Shown: positions 53,200-62,957 of the stretch, piece by piece | Numbering within the stretch: position 1 is the first letter of the stretch | Layout: the number at the start of each line of letters is the position of its first letter | NCBI GenBank assembly: GCA_039636775.1 | Contig: CP143429.1 | Location: 3,806,956 to 3,870,955, forward strand | Length of the DNA stretch: 64,000 nucleotides | Origin: Micrococcaceae bacterium Sec5.8 | GTDB lineage: Bacteria; Actinomycetota; Actinomycetes; Actinomycetales; Micrococcaceae | Reading direction: 5' to 3' | Position numbers and translations under genes: made by a program | Notes under the pieces: model-generated | What the model was told of the DNA's origin: nothing | Databases searched by the model: none | What the model saw: only the letters and a program-made list of their open reading frames with translations

Positions 53200-53526
53200 A
53201 TGAGCAACGCCAAAGAAGTAACAGACGCTAGCTTCAGCACCGACGTGCTGGCATCGGACAAGCCGGTCATCGTGGACTTCTGGGCCGAGTGGTGCGGCCC
53301 GTGCCGCAAACTCGGACCGATTCTCGATGAAATCTCCGTGGAATACAGTGAGAAAGTCGACGTCGTCAAGGTAAACGTTGATGACAATCCCGCTATTGCG
53401 GCCCAGTATGGAATCACGTCGATTCCGGCGGTCTACCTGTTTCAGGGCGGAGAGGTGAAGGGCACAGTCATCGGCGCGCGGCCCAAGCAGTACTTCGAAA
53501 AAGAGTTCGCCGACGTCTTGTCCTAG
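53200..53526 (+). CDS. trxA: Thioredoxin
   Basis: 108 residues with the active site FWAEWCGPCRK (C32, C35) and the cis-proline region SIPAVYLF. Reduces disulfides in the cytosol with electrons from TrxB. A start at the ATG 53200 has GAGAAAG ahead. It is the last gene before a 4.3-kb stretch without genes. Confidence 0.96.
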   Translation: MSNAKEVTDASFSTDVLASDKPVIVDFWAEWCGPCRKLGPILDEISVEYSEKVDVVKVNVDDNPAIAAQYGITSIPAVYLFQGGEVKGTVIGARPKQYFEKEFADVLS

Positions 53527-53822
53527 TGTTAGCCGCCGGCTTCCGACGCCGGCTATGACCGGATGGCTCCGGCTCGAAAGAGGTGGGGCCGTCCGCGTTT
53601 AAGGGAAACGCTGCAATCCTACAACCCGATCCTACGGGTCCTCGTCACTCTTCCTCAGACAGCCAGTGGCTTGGTCCATCGTCCAATTCGGGTTGTTTTA
53701 GCGGTGTATCTGCAGGACACCCGCTTTCATGCGCTTGCGCTACCCGAACTGCGAAGGCATGAGGTGAGTCCAGGCGCGCACGATGATCCTGTGTGGCCCG
53801 ATGCCCGCTGAGTGGATTCAAT

Positions 53823-53836
53823 GTTTCACGTGAAAC
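53823..53836. promoter_or_regulatory. parS site 1
   Basis: GTTTCACGTGAAAC, perfect palindrome of the ParB-binding consensus. Confidence 0.95.
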
Positions 53837-53906
53837 GGGATATCGAACCCTTTCCCCGAAATTGCGGAAGGGTCCGCCGACACCGTTCCCACAAGACGAC
53901 ACGAAG

Positions 53907-53920
53907 GTTTCACGTGAAAC
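53907..53920. promoter_or_regulatory. parS site 2
   Basis: GTTTCACGTGAAAC, 84 bases from site 1. Confidence 0.95.
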
Positions 53921-54641
53921 AGCGACAGGTCTCCGCTGTCACCGTAGGCAGAAAAGCCATAAGCCCGCAGACTTCCTATGCAACAATCACGGCCAACATG
54001 GGGTGGACCCGGATCTCCGGCAGTCCGGCGGCAGCGACAGAAGGTACCCAGTGGCTGATGTCCTGCCGGCCGTCCATGGCAGCACTCGGACCTACCCCGC
54101 GAAGTCTGGCCCCCTAAAACGGCCTCCTGTGGCACCATTACCCCCGCAGCTTAGCCTTCTGCCTGCGATTGGAAGGACGTAGAAGCGTAGCGATTTTCGC
54201 CGTGATCACCTACATAATCTCCTTCAGCCTAAAGCTACGCCCACGGCCCCGGCATACGCCACACCATAATTCAGAGTCAGTTTGACCGGGCGCCAACGGG
54301 CGTATCACAAGGAACTACTACCGCGGTCCTCATGATGCCCGGCCGACGGGTCCTCGGCCGGCGTGGTGTCAGCTCCAAGGTTGCACCTACTAGCTACGGT
54401 CACTTTCGGAAAGCGCCACGCACCACGGCTGCTAACGGATTGCGCTGAACTCTCGTCACACTATGTGGCGGGACGGACGTTCAACCGACAACTCCGCTGG
54501 ATGCCTAGGTCTAGTGGGTGCCTGCACGCCTCGTCTGCCGGATATACCAGGTCCAGGACCGGAGACTCCGCGCAGTCCCGAGGCAGCGACGCAGATAATA
54601 GGGCGCAGACACCTGCCCATCCAGGGAGTCGGCATCCTTAT

Positions 54642-54655
54642 GTTTCACGTGAAAC
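54642..54655. promoter_or_regulatory. parS site 3
   Basis: GTTTCACGTGAAAC, flanked by AT and AT, extending the palindrome. Confidence 0.95.
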
Positions 54656-54763
54656 ATGGTGCCTCCGCCGGTGTAAATCCGGGCGCCGCCGGAGTGCAGC
54701 TGACTGGAAATTCTGAGGGTCAGAATTAAACGGCATGCACGGCACCGACTTCCGCCATTCCAT

Positions 54764-54777
54764 GTTTCACGTGAAAC
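54764..54777. promoter_or_regulatory. parS site 4
   Basis: GTTTCACGTGAAAC, 122 bases from site 3. Confidence 0.95.
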
Positions 54778-55720
54778 ACCGCATCCCCATCACCAACGTA
54801 CGGCCGGATCAACATCCGTCTTGATCCCGCCGGTACCAGTCCCATCCGGAGGCTGTGCCCGCGACCTGGAAAGGAGCCCTACGCGCACCGATCAGGCGGG
54901 CCTGCCTACCACTCTGCCCGGAAAGGCCGACCAGCAAAGTATGCATCCAGCCAAAACTGCGCCACTGAGGGCGTGCGCCCGTAGAAGATACGGGTTGACC
55001 GTGGGCACCTGACCACTTCCTGTCCGGGCACCTTCCGACTCCGCCCTCTCGTCCACAGTGCGCAAACCCGAGGCTGCTGTGCCACGGATCCGGCGTGGAC
55101 AGCATGAGCATCAACGCCGCAAGCCTCCACCCGCACCGCTCTGGCCGCCACAGCAGCCCCACTGGGCGCTCAAGAGTCGGCCTAAGGGCCCGGAACTGTC
55201 TCGGATCTCCATGAGAGTCATACGAGGGCTCCTGGTATGCACCCGTACCGTCCCACCTTGGCTCGGCAGTGGACTGAACGCAACAGCATCAGTCCAAGCG
55301 ATCCTTGACAAGCGCGACGATCACGGACCCGCGTGTCGCCATCTATGGGCTCTCTCAGCCCCTAATGGCGGACACGCGGCTTCAGCACACATATGGGAAG
55401 CCGGGCAGTTGAGTCGTGCATTCCGGCATCGCACGAGGCCAGTCGTGGGTAGAACAGTCTCGGCCCAAGATCTTAGTGAAACAGGCCGGGCGGCATCGGG
55501 GAACCAGGTGACCACCGACCTTTCGTTCTGTACCGAACACGGACTGGTCTTCGCCCAGCTCCAGCAAGTCATGGCGCGGGACCGTCAGCGAGCTCCGATG
55601 AGCGCATCTGAAGCGACTTCACCGCTGCCCAGTACTGCGCTCTGAGGTCATCTTCTCCTGGACGACCGAGGGGCCGCCCATGGATATATTGGCTATTTCC
55701 TGTCCGGGTTTTACACATGG

Positions 55721-55729
55721 TTTTCCACA
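55721..55729 (+). promoter_or_regulatory. DnaA box-like site in the gene desert
   Basis: TTTTCCACA, one mismatch from TTATCCACA, between parS sites 4 and 5. Confidence 0.4.
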
Positions 55730-55982
55730 GGCAACAACCGCGGCTGCTGACACTTTGTACGAGCTATACCCTGATCTCAGTAGGTCCGCGGGCGTGCTCG
55801 CAGAACGGCAGATCGCTCCCGTTCGTCATCGTGACGCACAAGCATTCGAGATAGTGGAGATTGACCCCGCCGAGCTGGTGTGGCGCCAAGAGGCAGCTTC
55901 GAGGTGACCAATTAACCGAAATGGGTGGCTATATTGGGTCCAGCCAGCTGCCAGCCGATATGGAACCAGTAGGTCGTTGCAT

Positions 55983-55996
55983 GTTTCACGTGAAAC
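55983..55996. promoter_or_regulatory. parS site 5
   Basis: GTTTCACGTGAAAC inside an extended palindrome ATGTTTCACGTGAAACAT. Confidence 0.95.
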
Positions 55997-56106
55997 ATAC
56001 CGGCGAATTTTGCCAACATCAGAATGTTGCGGGCGCAGGGGTAGCCTCCGCGTCTTGGAGTTGAGCGCTACTGGCCGATCACAGCCCAGCGGCACTGGAG
56101 CCAAAC

Positions 56107-56115
56107 TTATCCACA
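56107..56115 (+). promoter_or_regulatory. DnaA box (perfect) in the gene desert
   Basis: TTATCCACA, 111 bases from parS site 5. Confidence 0.55.
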
Positions 56116-57046
56116 ACGATATCCACCGGCTTATCGACGCGCTATTGGGGCACGCTGGCCCCTGACGGCGCCTGGGTATGGTGCCCTGGGACGGTGCACC
56201 GTCCATACCTGAATCTTCACCGAGATCCGCTTTCTCCAACGAAAGCTCCGCCGGCCCGTGAGGCATGCAGTCGGGCCATGACCGACGCTGCTTCCTAGCC
56301 CCGCATCTGCGTGGAGAGGCTAGAGGGCAGATGCCCCGGCTGCTGCCACGGTCCAATCGGAGCGTTGCTCCGTCCCTTAGGTAACGACTTGCCCATACCA
56401 TCCAACTTACGACGACTCTCTCCCCGATGGCGCGTGACAAGTCGAAGGGTTCCTGCGAGGCGTTGCCCCGTCGTAAGGAACCAACGCGCCTGTATTGTGC
56501 CGCTGCATTTTCCGGCTGCAGTAGCCATCCGGTCCGCTGCTTTTGGCAGCGAAGAACGAGACCGGGAGTCAGTCTTCGCCCAGAAGTGATTCGCAGCGAC
56601 TGGCAGAGTCAGGACTTCCTCACACCAGCGCCTGGCGGTATTTGCCGACAGCAACAAGGGGGCCCCGTTGGTTTGTGATCTGACGCAATCGAGCATAGCC
56701 ACTGCATCGACCATGCGGATGTCGGTCTTTGGGGGACCGCAGCCCCCTGCCCGCTAGTCCTGGGCCCGACACAGATGGCCGATACCCGGTCGTTCCAGCG
56801 CAGGTACGAAGTCGACTCCAAAGATCGAAGTGAACCGCTCAATGCCCCCGAGATCCCCATCGACCGCCAGGGCGTCTCCGCGGGCCTAGCCAGCCGGCCC
56901 GGCGCCTCTGCGTACACAAAGCCCCCTCCAGAGCCGCTGCGGCCCTTGGGGGCCCACCAGTACCCAACGTGCCCACGCCGCCGCTCAAGACCCGTGGGCA
57001 GCACCACACATTGAAAATGACACGCCACGAAACCAGCAAGTTCTAT

Positions 57047-57060
57047 GTTTCACGTGAAAC
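57047..57060. promoter_or_regulatory. parS site 6
   Basis: GTTTCACGTGAAAC, first of three sites at intervals of 128 and 137 bases. Confidence 0.95.
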
Positions 57061-57174
57061 GGAAGCATCTCATCACCTGTCACACCGTTCTGTTGCCTGG
57101 CAGAGCCTCCCACCAAACGATTGGACTCCTCAGAACGGGCAGGATGCCCGGCTTTCCCACGCCTCCGTAGCAAG

Positions 57175-57188
57175 GTTTCACGTGAAAC
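57175..57188. promoter_or_regulatory. parS site 7
   Basis: GTTTCACGTGAAAC. Confidence 0.95.
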
Positions 57189-57311
57189 GGCCACGGCGCC
57201 GGTTGCCGTCGACCACCCTGGTCTCCTCCTCACTCACGCCAGAGGGACCGTAACCCTCGAGGGGGGCGCGCGCACAACTAGGATCACTCACCCCGCGGAT
57301 CACGGGGCAAG

Positions 57312-57325
57312 GTTTCACGTGAAAC
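57312..57325. promoter_or_regulatory. parS site 8
   Basis: GTTTCACGTGAAAC. Confidence 0.95.
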
Positions 57326-57796
57326 TTTATGATCATCGGCGAGCAATAGCCATTCCGACAACTGGTCCGGATGATGTCCACGACTAAGAGAAGGAGCCAC
57401 TTGCGCAGGAAACCTGGCCGCACTTCGACCAATTATGGCGGCCGTCCAGTTGCTCTCCACGCCTGAGCCGATCCACTGACATCTTGGATCGAAAGGAACT
57501 GAGCGCCGGGCAATAGGCAATGATTCCAAGCCTGGCGGCAACGACCCAGACGAAAAAGCTACTGGGTGCGTTCTTCCCCGGTTTCGGGGCAAGTTCCGGC
57601 ATCAACGTAGTGGGTAAGCCGCACCGCGATTACCGCCTACCGTCCCGGACTTCCGAAACGGCATTCAGTGGTGGCGGTCCGGAACCCTGGCGGATCAGGA
57701 CGGCGGGAGCCCACCGCTAGACCTGTCGGAATACCAACAGGAAAATTTGGGTCGTACAGCGCGCACGAAGGTACAGCTGACCAAGAACAGAGAAAC

Positions 57797-57810
57797 GTTT
57801 CACGTGAAAC
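57797..57810. promoter_or_regulatory. parS site 9, next to the parB stop
   Basis: GTTTCACGTGAAAC, 22 bases beyond the parB stop codon. Confidence 0.95.
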
Positions 57811-57831
57811 CGTCCCAAGAGCCTCGAAGTT

Positions 57832-59055
57832 TTAGGCGGCCGGTCCGGAGGTGAGTACGTCCATGATGCGGTTGAGATCATCTACGCTGGCGAACTCTAT
57901 GCTGACCCGCCCCTTGCGCGCACCAAGCGAGATCTTAACGTTGGTATCTAGTCGGTCTGACAGTGATGAAGCCAGATAATCCAGGCGTTCGTGCCGCGCG
58001 CCAGGTCGCGGAATGTTGTTCTTCGGGGTTCCAGAAGGATTCTGGTACAGCGTCACTGCCTCTTCCGTCGCGCGGACCGACATGCCCTCAGCAACAATTT
58101 TCTGGGCCAGCCGTTCCATGGCTGCAGCATCCGGTAGCGCCAACAAAGCCCGGGCGTGGCCGGCTGAGATCACTCCGGCTGCAACGCGACGCTGTACGAG
58201 CGGTGGCAGCTTGAGAAGACGGAGGGTGTTGGACACCTGGGGGCGCGATCGCCCAATACGATCGGCCAACTGTTCATGGGTAGTTCCGAAGTCCTCCAGC
58301 AACTGCTGGTACGCCGCAGCTTCTTCGAGCGGGTTCAGTTGACTCCGGTGGAGGTTTTCCAACAACGCATCGCGAAGGAGGTCATCGTCTGTGGTGTCAC
58401 GCACGATCGCGGGAATGGTTTCGAGCCCGGCAGCCTGTACTGCACGCCACCGGCGTTCGCCCATCACGAGCTCATAGGGTTCTCCACCTCCTTCGGTTGA
58501 TGTGCGAACCACAATCGGCTGGAGCACGCCAATTTCACGAACCGAGTGCACCAGCTCAGCCATGTCGTCCTCGTCAAAGACGGAACGCGGCTGCTTCCGA
58601 TTGGGATGGATATCAGAGACAGGGATTTCCGCGAATCGGACTCCCGGGACCTCGACGAGTTCCACGCCACGGTCAACGGGTGGCAGGGGTTCTGCGGGTC
58701 TGTCAGCAGCAGTCCCGGCTTTGGAAGAACTAGCGGGGGATTCGCTCTTGGTCGTCGCAGTTCCACGCCCGGTTGACTTCTTAGCAGAACCACGGGTGGC
58801 GGCCTCCGTTGGGACGGAGGGGCCTTGGTCGGCCTGTGCCTCCGGCGGAACCTGGACCACTTTCACCGCGTCGGCGATGGATGCTTCGAGGGCCTCTTCC
58901 GCGGCGGCGGCTTCGACACCCGCTGTTCGTTTCCGACCTTCAGGAAAGAACAGATCCACGGGACGGGACGGCGCTGCACCGCTGGCGGAAGCCGCAGCAG
59001 AACTTGGAATGAGTGCCCCAAGTCCACGGCCAAGGCCGCGTCGCTTGTCGCTCAT
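57832..59055 (-). CDS. parB: Chromosome partitioning protein ParB
   Basis: 407 residues. A short conserved N-terminus ([17 protein letters not shown]) is followed by ~110 residues of Ala/Ser/Gly-rich linker, then the CTPase domain with GERRWRA (about 199-205), and a helix-turn-helix [17 protein letters not shown] (about 264-280) that recognises parS. A C-terminal dimerisation segment ends the protein. ParB loads at parS and slides as a CTP clamp. It is downstream of parA and faces the gene desert. Confidence 0.95.
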   Translation of the reverse strand: MSDKRRGLGRGLGALIPSSAAASASGAAPSRPVDLFFPEGRKRTAGVEAAAAEEALEASIADAVKVVQVPPEAQADQGPSVPTEAATRGSAKKSTGRGTATTKSESPASSSKAGTAADRPAEPLPPVDRGVELVEVPGVRFAEIPVSDIHPNRKQPRSVFDEDDMAELVHSVREIGVLQPIVVRTSTEGGGEPYELVMGERRWRAVQAAGLETIPAIVRDTTDDDLLRDALLENLHRSQLNPLEEAAAYQQLLEDFGTTHEQLADRIGRSRPQVSNTLRLLKLPPLVQRRVAAGVISAGHARALLALPDAAAMERLAQKIVAEGMSVRATEEAVTLYQNPSGTPKNNIPRPGARHERLDYLASSLSDRLDTNVKISLGARKGRVSIEFASVDDLNRIMDVLTSGPAA

Positions 59056-59122
59056 GGATAGATCCCTCCATTGGAAGAGCCGGGCGTGACCGGACTCTAG
59101 CTAGTGCAATTTCGAAAAAGTT

Positions 59123-60190
59123 CTAACGTTCCGCGATTTCAGCTGCGGCTTCAAGGTACGAGAGAGCACCGCTGGATGAGGGGTCGTAGGTCATCACGGT
59201 CTGCTGGTAGCTGGGAGCCTCAGAAATTCGTACAGAACGCGGCACCACGGCGCCCAGGACCTGCCTGGGAAAGTGTTCACGAACTTCTGCTGCCACCTGG
59301 GCTGCAAGGTTGGTGCGGCCGTCATACATGGTCAAGAGAATTGTCGACACTTCCAGATCGGCATTGAGGTGCTTCTGGATCATTTCGATGTTCTTCAACA
59401 ATTGGCTCAGACCCTCCAATGCGTAGTACTCGCACTGGATCGGAATGAGCACCTCACTGGCGGCACAGAACGCATTAACTGTCAGTAGGCCAAGACTAGG
59501 GGGGCAGTCGATGAAGATGTAATCCAGCCGTTCCTCACCGTTTTTCGCCCGCTCTTTGGCATAGACATCGATGGCCCGGCGTAGACGCTGCTCGCGGGCA
59601 ACCAGACTAACCAACTCAATCTCCGCACCTGCAAGGTGAATAGTGGCGGGCGCGCAGATCAATTTGGCAATATCGGGACAGGGAGCCACTACGTCCTGCA
59701 GTGGCACGTCGTTGATGAGGACGTCGTAGATGCTGTCAACGTCGGCATGGTGTTCTATTCCCAGTGCCGTCGATGCATTTCCCTGAGGATCGATATCGAT
59801 GACCAACACGTTCAGGCCCGCGGCAGCCAGCGCCGCGGCGATATTCACGGTGGTGGTTGTCTTACCAACGCCACCCTTCTGGTTCGAGACGGTGAACGTG
59901 CGGGTCTTCTCGGGCTTCGGCAGCTCGCGGCCCAAGAGACGCTCCCGCCGTTTGGTTTCCCGGGCTAGTTCGCGGGCAATGGGGCTGGCATCATCCAGGG
60001 AGTCCAGCACGTTTGCGGCGTTTGCCCCTGGTGTTTCACGTGAAACACCGGCTTTGCCGGTGGATTTAGCAACCGATCCCGTACGATTTCTGGCATTCAC
60101 CGGAGTGGGGGCAGGCGCAACAACGGCCCGTGCGGACCCCAGGGACACAAACGGAGGAATCCGCTGCGTGGAGGCTTCGCTACTGGTCAC
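59123..60190 (-). CDS. parA: Chromosome partitioning ATPase ParA
   Basis: 355 residues, GTG start at 60190. The Walker A deviant KGGVGKTTTT is at about 105-114, so an N-terminal extension of ~100 low-complexity residues precedes the ATPase core; shorter ParAs begin nearer the P-loop. Further ATPase motifs: DIDPQGNAST and FIDCPPSLG. ParA forms ATP-dependent gradients that segregate ParB-parS complexes. A parS site lies within its coding sequence (residues 49-53, VSRET). A later start is possible. Confidence 0.93.
   Translation of the reverse strand: MTSSEASTQRIPPFVSLGSARAVVAPAPTPVNARNRTGSVAKSTGKAGVSRETPGANAANVLDSLDDASPIARELARETKRRERLLGRELPKPEKTRTFTVSNQKGGVGKTTTTVNIAAALAAAGLNVLVIDIDPQGNASTALGIEHHADVDSIYDVLINDVPLQDVVAPCPDIAKLICAPATIHLAGAEIELVSLVAREQRLRRAIDVYAKERAKNGEERLDYIFIDCPPSLGLLTVNAFCAASEVLIPIQCEYYALEGLSQLLKNIEMIQKHLNADLEVSTILLTMYDGRTNLAAQVAAEVREHFPRQVLGAVVPRSVRISEAPSYQQTVMTYDPSSSGALSYLEAAAEIAER
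60033..60046. promoter_or_regulatory. parS site 10, inside parA
   Basis: GTTTCACGTGAAAC within the parA coding sequence, encoding residues 49-53. Confidence 0.95.
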
Positions 60191-60276
60191 TGGAACACTC
60201 TCACTCTCATTCGGCGTTTGATGCCGGTTACTAGCCTAACCTCTTACCCAGGGAGACCTTGGGCAACGGGCAGATG

Positions 60277-60927
60277 CTAGGTTTTCTTTTGAGGCTTATT
60301 CACAACGATCCGGACAACCGTTGTGGGTTCTTCGAGGAGGTCTTCACCCACCAGCACCACGGAGGTCTGGACGCCGCCGAGCTTACGGATGGCCTTGGCG
60401 GCCTTCTCAACTTCCTCCCCGGCGCTGCGTCCCTTAATGGCCACGACTTCGCCCTTGCCGGCAAGCAGCGGGATGGTCAGTCCGGCCAGGTTTGAGAGCG
60501 CCGAGACAGCCCGGGCAGTCACGACATCGGCGTTCACCATCCCCACCGCGAGTTCCGCGCGGGTCCGCATAACCGTGACGTTCCCCAGGCCGAGATCGTC
60601 CACCACCTCCTGGAGCCAGATTACGCGGCGTTCAAGCGGTTCAATCAGAGTCAGTTCCAGATCGGGACGGGCTATCGCCAAACACAGACCCGGCAGGCCG
60701 GCGCCACTGCCGACGTCTGCGACGTGGCTCCCCTCAGCAATCTGGTTCTCAATAACAGCGCAATTGAGCACGTGCCGGCTCCAGAGCCGGGGGACCTCAC
60801 GCGGACCTATGAGTCCACGTTCCGTTCCGGATGTAGCCAAGTGTTCAACGTATCGTTCAGCGAGGTGCAGGCGGTCACCGAAGATTTGTTGTGCTGCCCG
60901 TAGTTCGGTTTCGGAAATCTCAACCAT
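60277..60927 (-). CDS. rsmG: 16S rRNA (guanine-527-N7)-methyltransferase RsmG
   Basis: 216 residues. S-adenosylmethionine-binding motif VADVGSGAGLPGLCLA and preceding LWSRHVLNCAVIENQ are typical of RsmG (GidB), which methylates G527 of 16S rRNA; loss gives low-level streptomycin resistance. The ATG at 60927 (MVEISETEL) matches the usual start; a GTG at 60942 would add five residues. It follows khpB on the same transcript. Confidence 0.92.
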   Translation of the reverse strand: MVEISETELRAAQQIFGDRLHLAERYVEHLATSGTERGLIGPREVPRLWSRHVLNCAVIENQIAEGSHVADVGSGAGLPGLCLAIARPDLELTLIEPLERRVIWLQEVVDDLGLGNVTVMRTRAELAVGMVNADVVTARAVSALSNLAGLTIPLLAGKGEVVAIKGRSAGEEVEKAAKAIRKLGGVQTSVVLVGEDLLEEPTTVVRIVVNKPQKKT

Positions 60928-60944
60928 GGAACTTGCCAGCACGT

Positions 60945-61565
60945 TCAGTTCGCTGAGACGACGATGTGGCGATCCGCGCCTTCGCCTTCGGACTCGCTGA
61001 TCAGGCCCAGGTCGGCGACGGCGTCATGCACAATCTTCCGCTCGTAAGCACTCATCGGGGCAAGGGCGACAGTCTCACCGGATGATGTCACGGACGTCAC
61101 AGCCTCTTCTGCGATCTGCTGCAGTTCGCCGGCACGCTCGGAGCGGTAGCCGTTGATATCCAGTACCAGGCGCGAGCGGTTCTCCGTGGCGGACAGTACA
61201 GCGAGGCGGGTCAACTCCTGCAGGGCCTCCAGAACTTCACCGTCCTTACCAACCAGGCTCTCCAGGCCGGCCGATTCTTCCTCGGCGACTATTGAGATAT
61301 ACGTGCGGCCACTGCGTACTTCGATGTCGATGTCGCCGTCAATGTCGGCAATGTCCAGCAATTCCTCGAGGTAATCCGCGGCGACGTCGCCCTCTTCCTC
61401 CAGGCGGCTGGCGGACTCGCCCTTGTCCCCGGCAGCCTCAGTGCCAGCGACAGCCCCGGAGCGGCCGGTGGAGTCCTGATCGGTGTCCTGAACAGCGCTC
61501 AAAGCGTCGCCCTGACCTTCAACGGCTTCAGTGGAAATAGCGTGGTCGGTGCTCTCGGCAGACAT
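60945..61565 (-). CDS. khpB: RNA-binding protein KhpB (Jag)
   Basis: 206 residues. An acidic low-complexity N-terminus of ~70 residues precedes a KH domain and a C-terminal R3H domain (YERKIVHDAV). The usual Jag_N domain is not evident. KhpB binds RNA and influences cell division and elongation. It overlaps the yidC stop by one base (TAATG), so both are coupled. Confidence 0.9.
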   Translation of the reverse strand: MSAESTDHAISTEAVEGQGDALSAVQDTDQDSTGRSGAVAGTEAAGDKGESASRLEEEGDVAADYLEELLDIADIDGDIDIEVRSGRTYISIVAEEESAGLESLVGKDGEVLEALQELTRLAVLSATENRSRLVLDINGYRSERAGELQQIAEEAVTSVTSSGETVALAPMSAYERKIVHDAVADLGLISESEGEGADRHIVVSAN

Positions 61566-62545
61566 TACTTCCTCTTTCTGTTCTTACGTTGTGGCTGGAC
61601 ACGCTGGCTCCTGGCCACCACGGCCGCAGCCTCAGCGGCCTCAGCGGCCTCGGCTTCGGCCTTCTTGGCACCTGACAGGGGCAGGGCCGGCAGGCCTTTA
61701 GCGGCGCGGCGCTCGGCCAAAGCCTTCGCGGCAGGGGATCCCGGCGTCGGCATGCGGCGGATGACGAAGAACTGCTGTGCCATGGTCCAGAGGTTGGTGG
61801 TGGTCCAGTAGATCAGAACGCCGATAGGGAAGTTGATGCCACCGACGCCAAAGACGAGCGGCAGGATATAGAGCATCATCTTCTGCTGCTTCATGAACGG
61901 GCTCGCCATGGCCTCTTCAGACATGTTCTTAGCCATGATCTGCTTCTGCGTGATGAACTGCGAAGCCGTCATGGCCAGGATCATCACAATTGAGAGGATC
62001 CACACAGCCACCACGTTGCCACCCTCAGGCGTGCCGTGAAGCAGGGTGGCAGAAAGTGGTGCGCCGAAGATACTCGATTTGTCGAACTGCACCACCTGCT
62101 CATGGCTCATTGCACCGATGCTCGTCCCGGACGTGGCCGCCGCCGTGATTCCGGAAAGGACCTGGAAGAGGGCAAAGAAGAACGGCATTTGGATCAGCAT
62201 GGGGAGGCAGGCCGAGAACGGATTGGTTCCGTGCTTCTTGTACATCGCCATCTGTTCTTGCGCCATGGCCTGGCGGGACAGCTGGTCAGTCTTGCCCTTG
62301 TACTTGTCCTGCAGCTTTTTCAGATCAGGCTGCAGGAGCTGCATGCCGCGCTGGGCCTTGATCTGCTTGACGAACACGGGGATCAGGGCTGCACGGATCA
62401 CGAGCACCAGCCCAATGATGGACAGCGTCCACGTCCAGCCATTGGCGGCGGGCATCCCGATGGCACTCAGGCCATCGTGGAACACCACCATGATGGCAGA
62501 CACAAGCCACTTGAACGGAAACATGATTGTTCCAAAGAAATCCAT
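61565..62545 (-). CDS. yidC: Membrane protein insertase YidC
   Basis: 326 residues with five-helix YidC core: a first membrane helix, hydrophilic-groove arginine in VLVIRAALIPVFV, the cytoplasmic hairpin KLQDKYKGKTDQLSRQAM, and LPMLIQMPFFFALF. A basic C-terminal tail (RSQRVQPQRKNRKRK) follows, probably contacting the ribosome. It inserts proteins into the cytoplasmic membrane. Precedes khpB and follows yidD by 16 bases. Confidence 0.95.
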   Translation of the reverse strand: MDFFGTIMFPFKWLVSAIMVVFHDGLSAIGMPAANGWTWTLSIIGLVLVIRAALIPVFVKQIKAQRGMQLLQPDLKKLQDKYKGKTDQLSRQAMAQEQMAMYKKHGTNPFSACLPMLIQMPFFFALFQVLSGITAAATSGTSIGAMSHEQVVQFDKSSIFGAPLSATLLHGTPEGGNVVAVWILSIVMILAMTASQFITQKQIMAKNMSEEAMASPFMKQQKMMLYILPLVFGVGGINFPIGVLIYWTTTNLWTMAQQFFVIRRMPTPGSPAAKALAERRAAKGLPALPLSGAKKAEAEAAEAAEAAAVVARSQRVQPQRKNRKRK

Positions 62546-62561
62546 ACGATATCCCTATTCG

Positions 62562-62957
62562 TCAGGCCGCAAAGCGGCCTTCTCCATCAGTCTGAGCAGC
62601 CAGGTACTTGTCCGGATTGTTCAACACAACAATTGTGGGGGTGCGGCCTGCGGGCCACTGGAATTTACCGGCGGGGACGTGGTCCACACCACCGGCATTC
62701 CAAGGATGGCAGCGCACCAGGCGCCTGGCTGCCAACCAGGTCCCCTTGACCGCTCCGTGGACCGTGATGGCCTCGAGGGCATAGGCCGAGCAGCTGGGAA
62801 AAAAGCGGCAGACCTGGCCATACAGCGGCGAAACCACCTTGCGGTAGGCCATAAGCAAGAGGATGAGGATATTGCGGGGCAGGTTCCAGAGGGTCCGGCC
62901 CAGCCAAGCTCCTGCGGATTTTGCAGGCGGGACGACGGCGGCAGTTAAGTTACGCAC
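62562..62957 (-). CDS. yidD: Membrane protein insertion efficiency factor YidD
   Basis: 131 residues, GTG start. The core YRKVVSPLYGQVCRFFPSCS, with SAYALEAI and RCHPWNAGGVDHVP, is characteristic. It is longer than typical YidD (about 80-90), with extra N- and C-terminal residues. It is membrane-associated by an N-terminal helix and assists YidC. It overlaps the end of rnpA by 8 bases. Confidence 0.92.
   Translation of the reverse strand: MRNLTAAVVPPAKSAGAWLGRTLWNLPRNILILLLMAYRKVVSPLYGQVCRFFPSCSAYALEAITVHGAVKGTWLAARRLVRCHPWNAGGVDHVPAGKFQWPAGRTPTIVVLNNPDKYLAAQTDGEGRFAA

Larger units (their letters stand above)
53527..57831. other. 4.3-kb gene desert carrying nine parS sites
   Basis: No open frame here has recognisable similarity, consistent ribosome sites or normal codon use. 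Two sampled 60-base lines (55201 and 56341) count 35 G+C each (58%), against 41 (68%) in a parB line at 58861. The frame MSSCGNGVGGPFRNFG...HWLSEEE (minus, 53645-53902) and the plus frame at 55680 are the most gene-like but have no support. Nine perfect parS sites, a perfect DnaA box and a near-match are scattered through it. In mycobacteria cwlM and another gene occupy this place. Confidence 0.7.

Noticed and set aside
53645-53902. Minus-strand 85-codon frame near the trxA end of the desert
   Set aside because: Kept only as a note in the desert entry; it contains a parS site and has no similarity I can name.
55058-56440. Two longer frames in the gene desert (plus 55058-55645, minus 55826-56440)
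   Set aside because: Amino-acid content looks random, no ribosome sites, no recognisable domains; parS sites translate to VSRET/FHVKR in these frames, which explains apparent conserved words.
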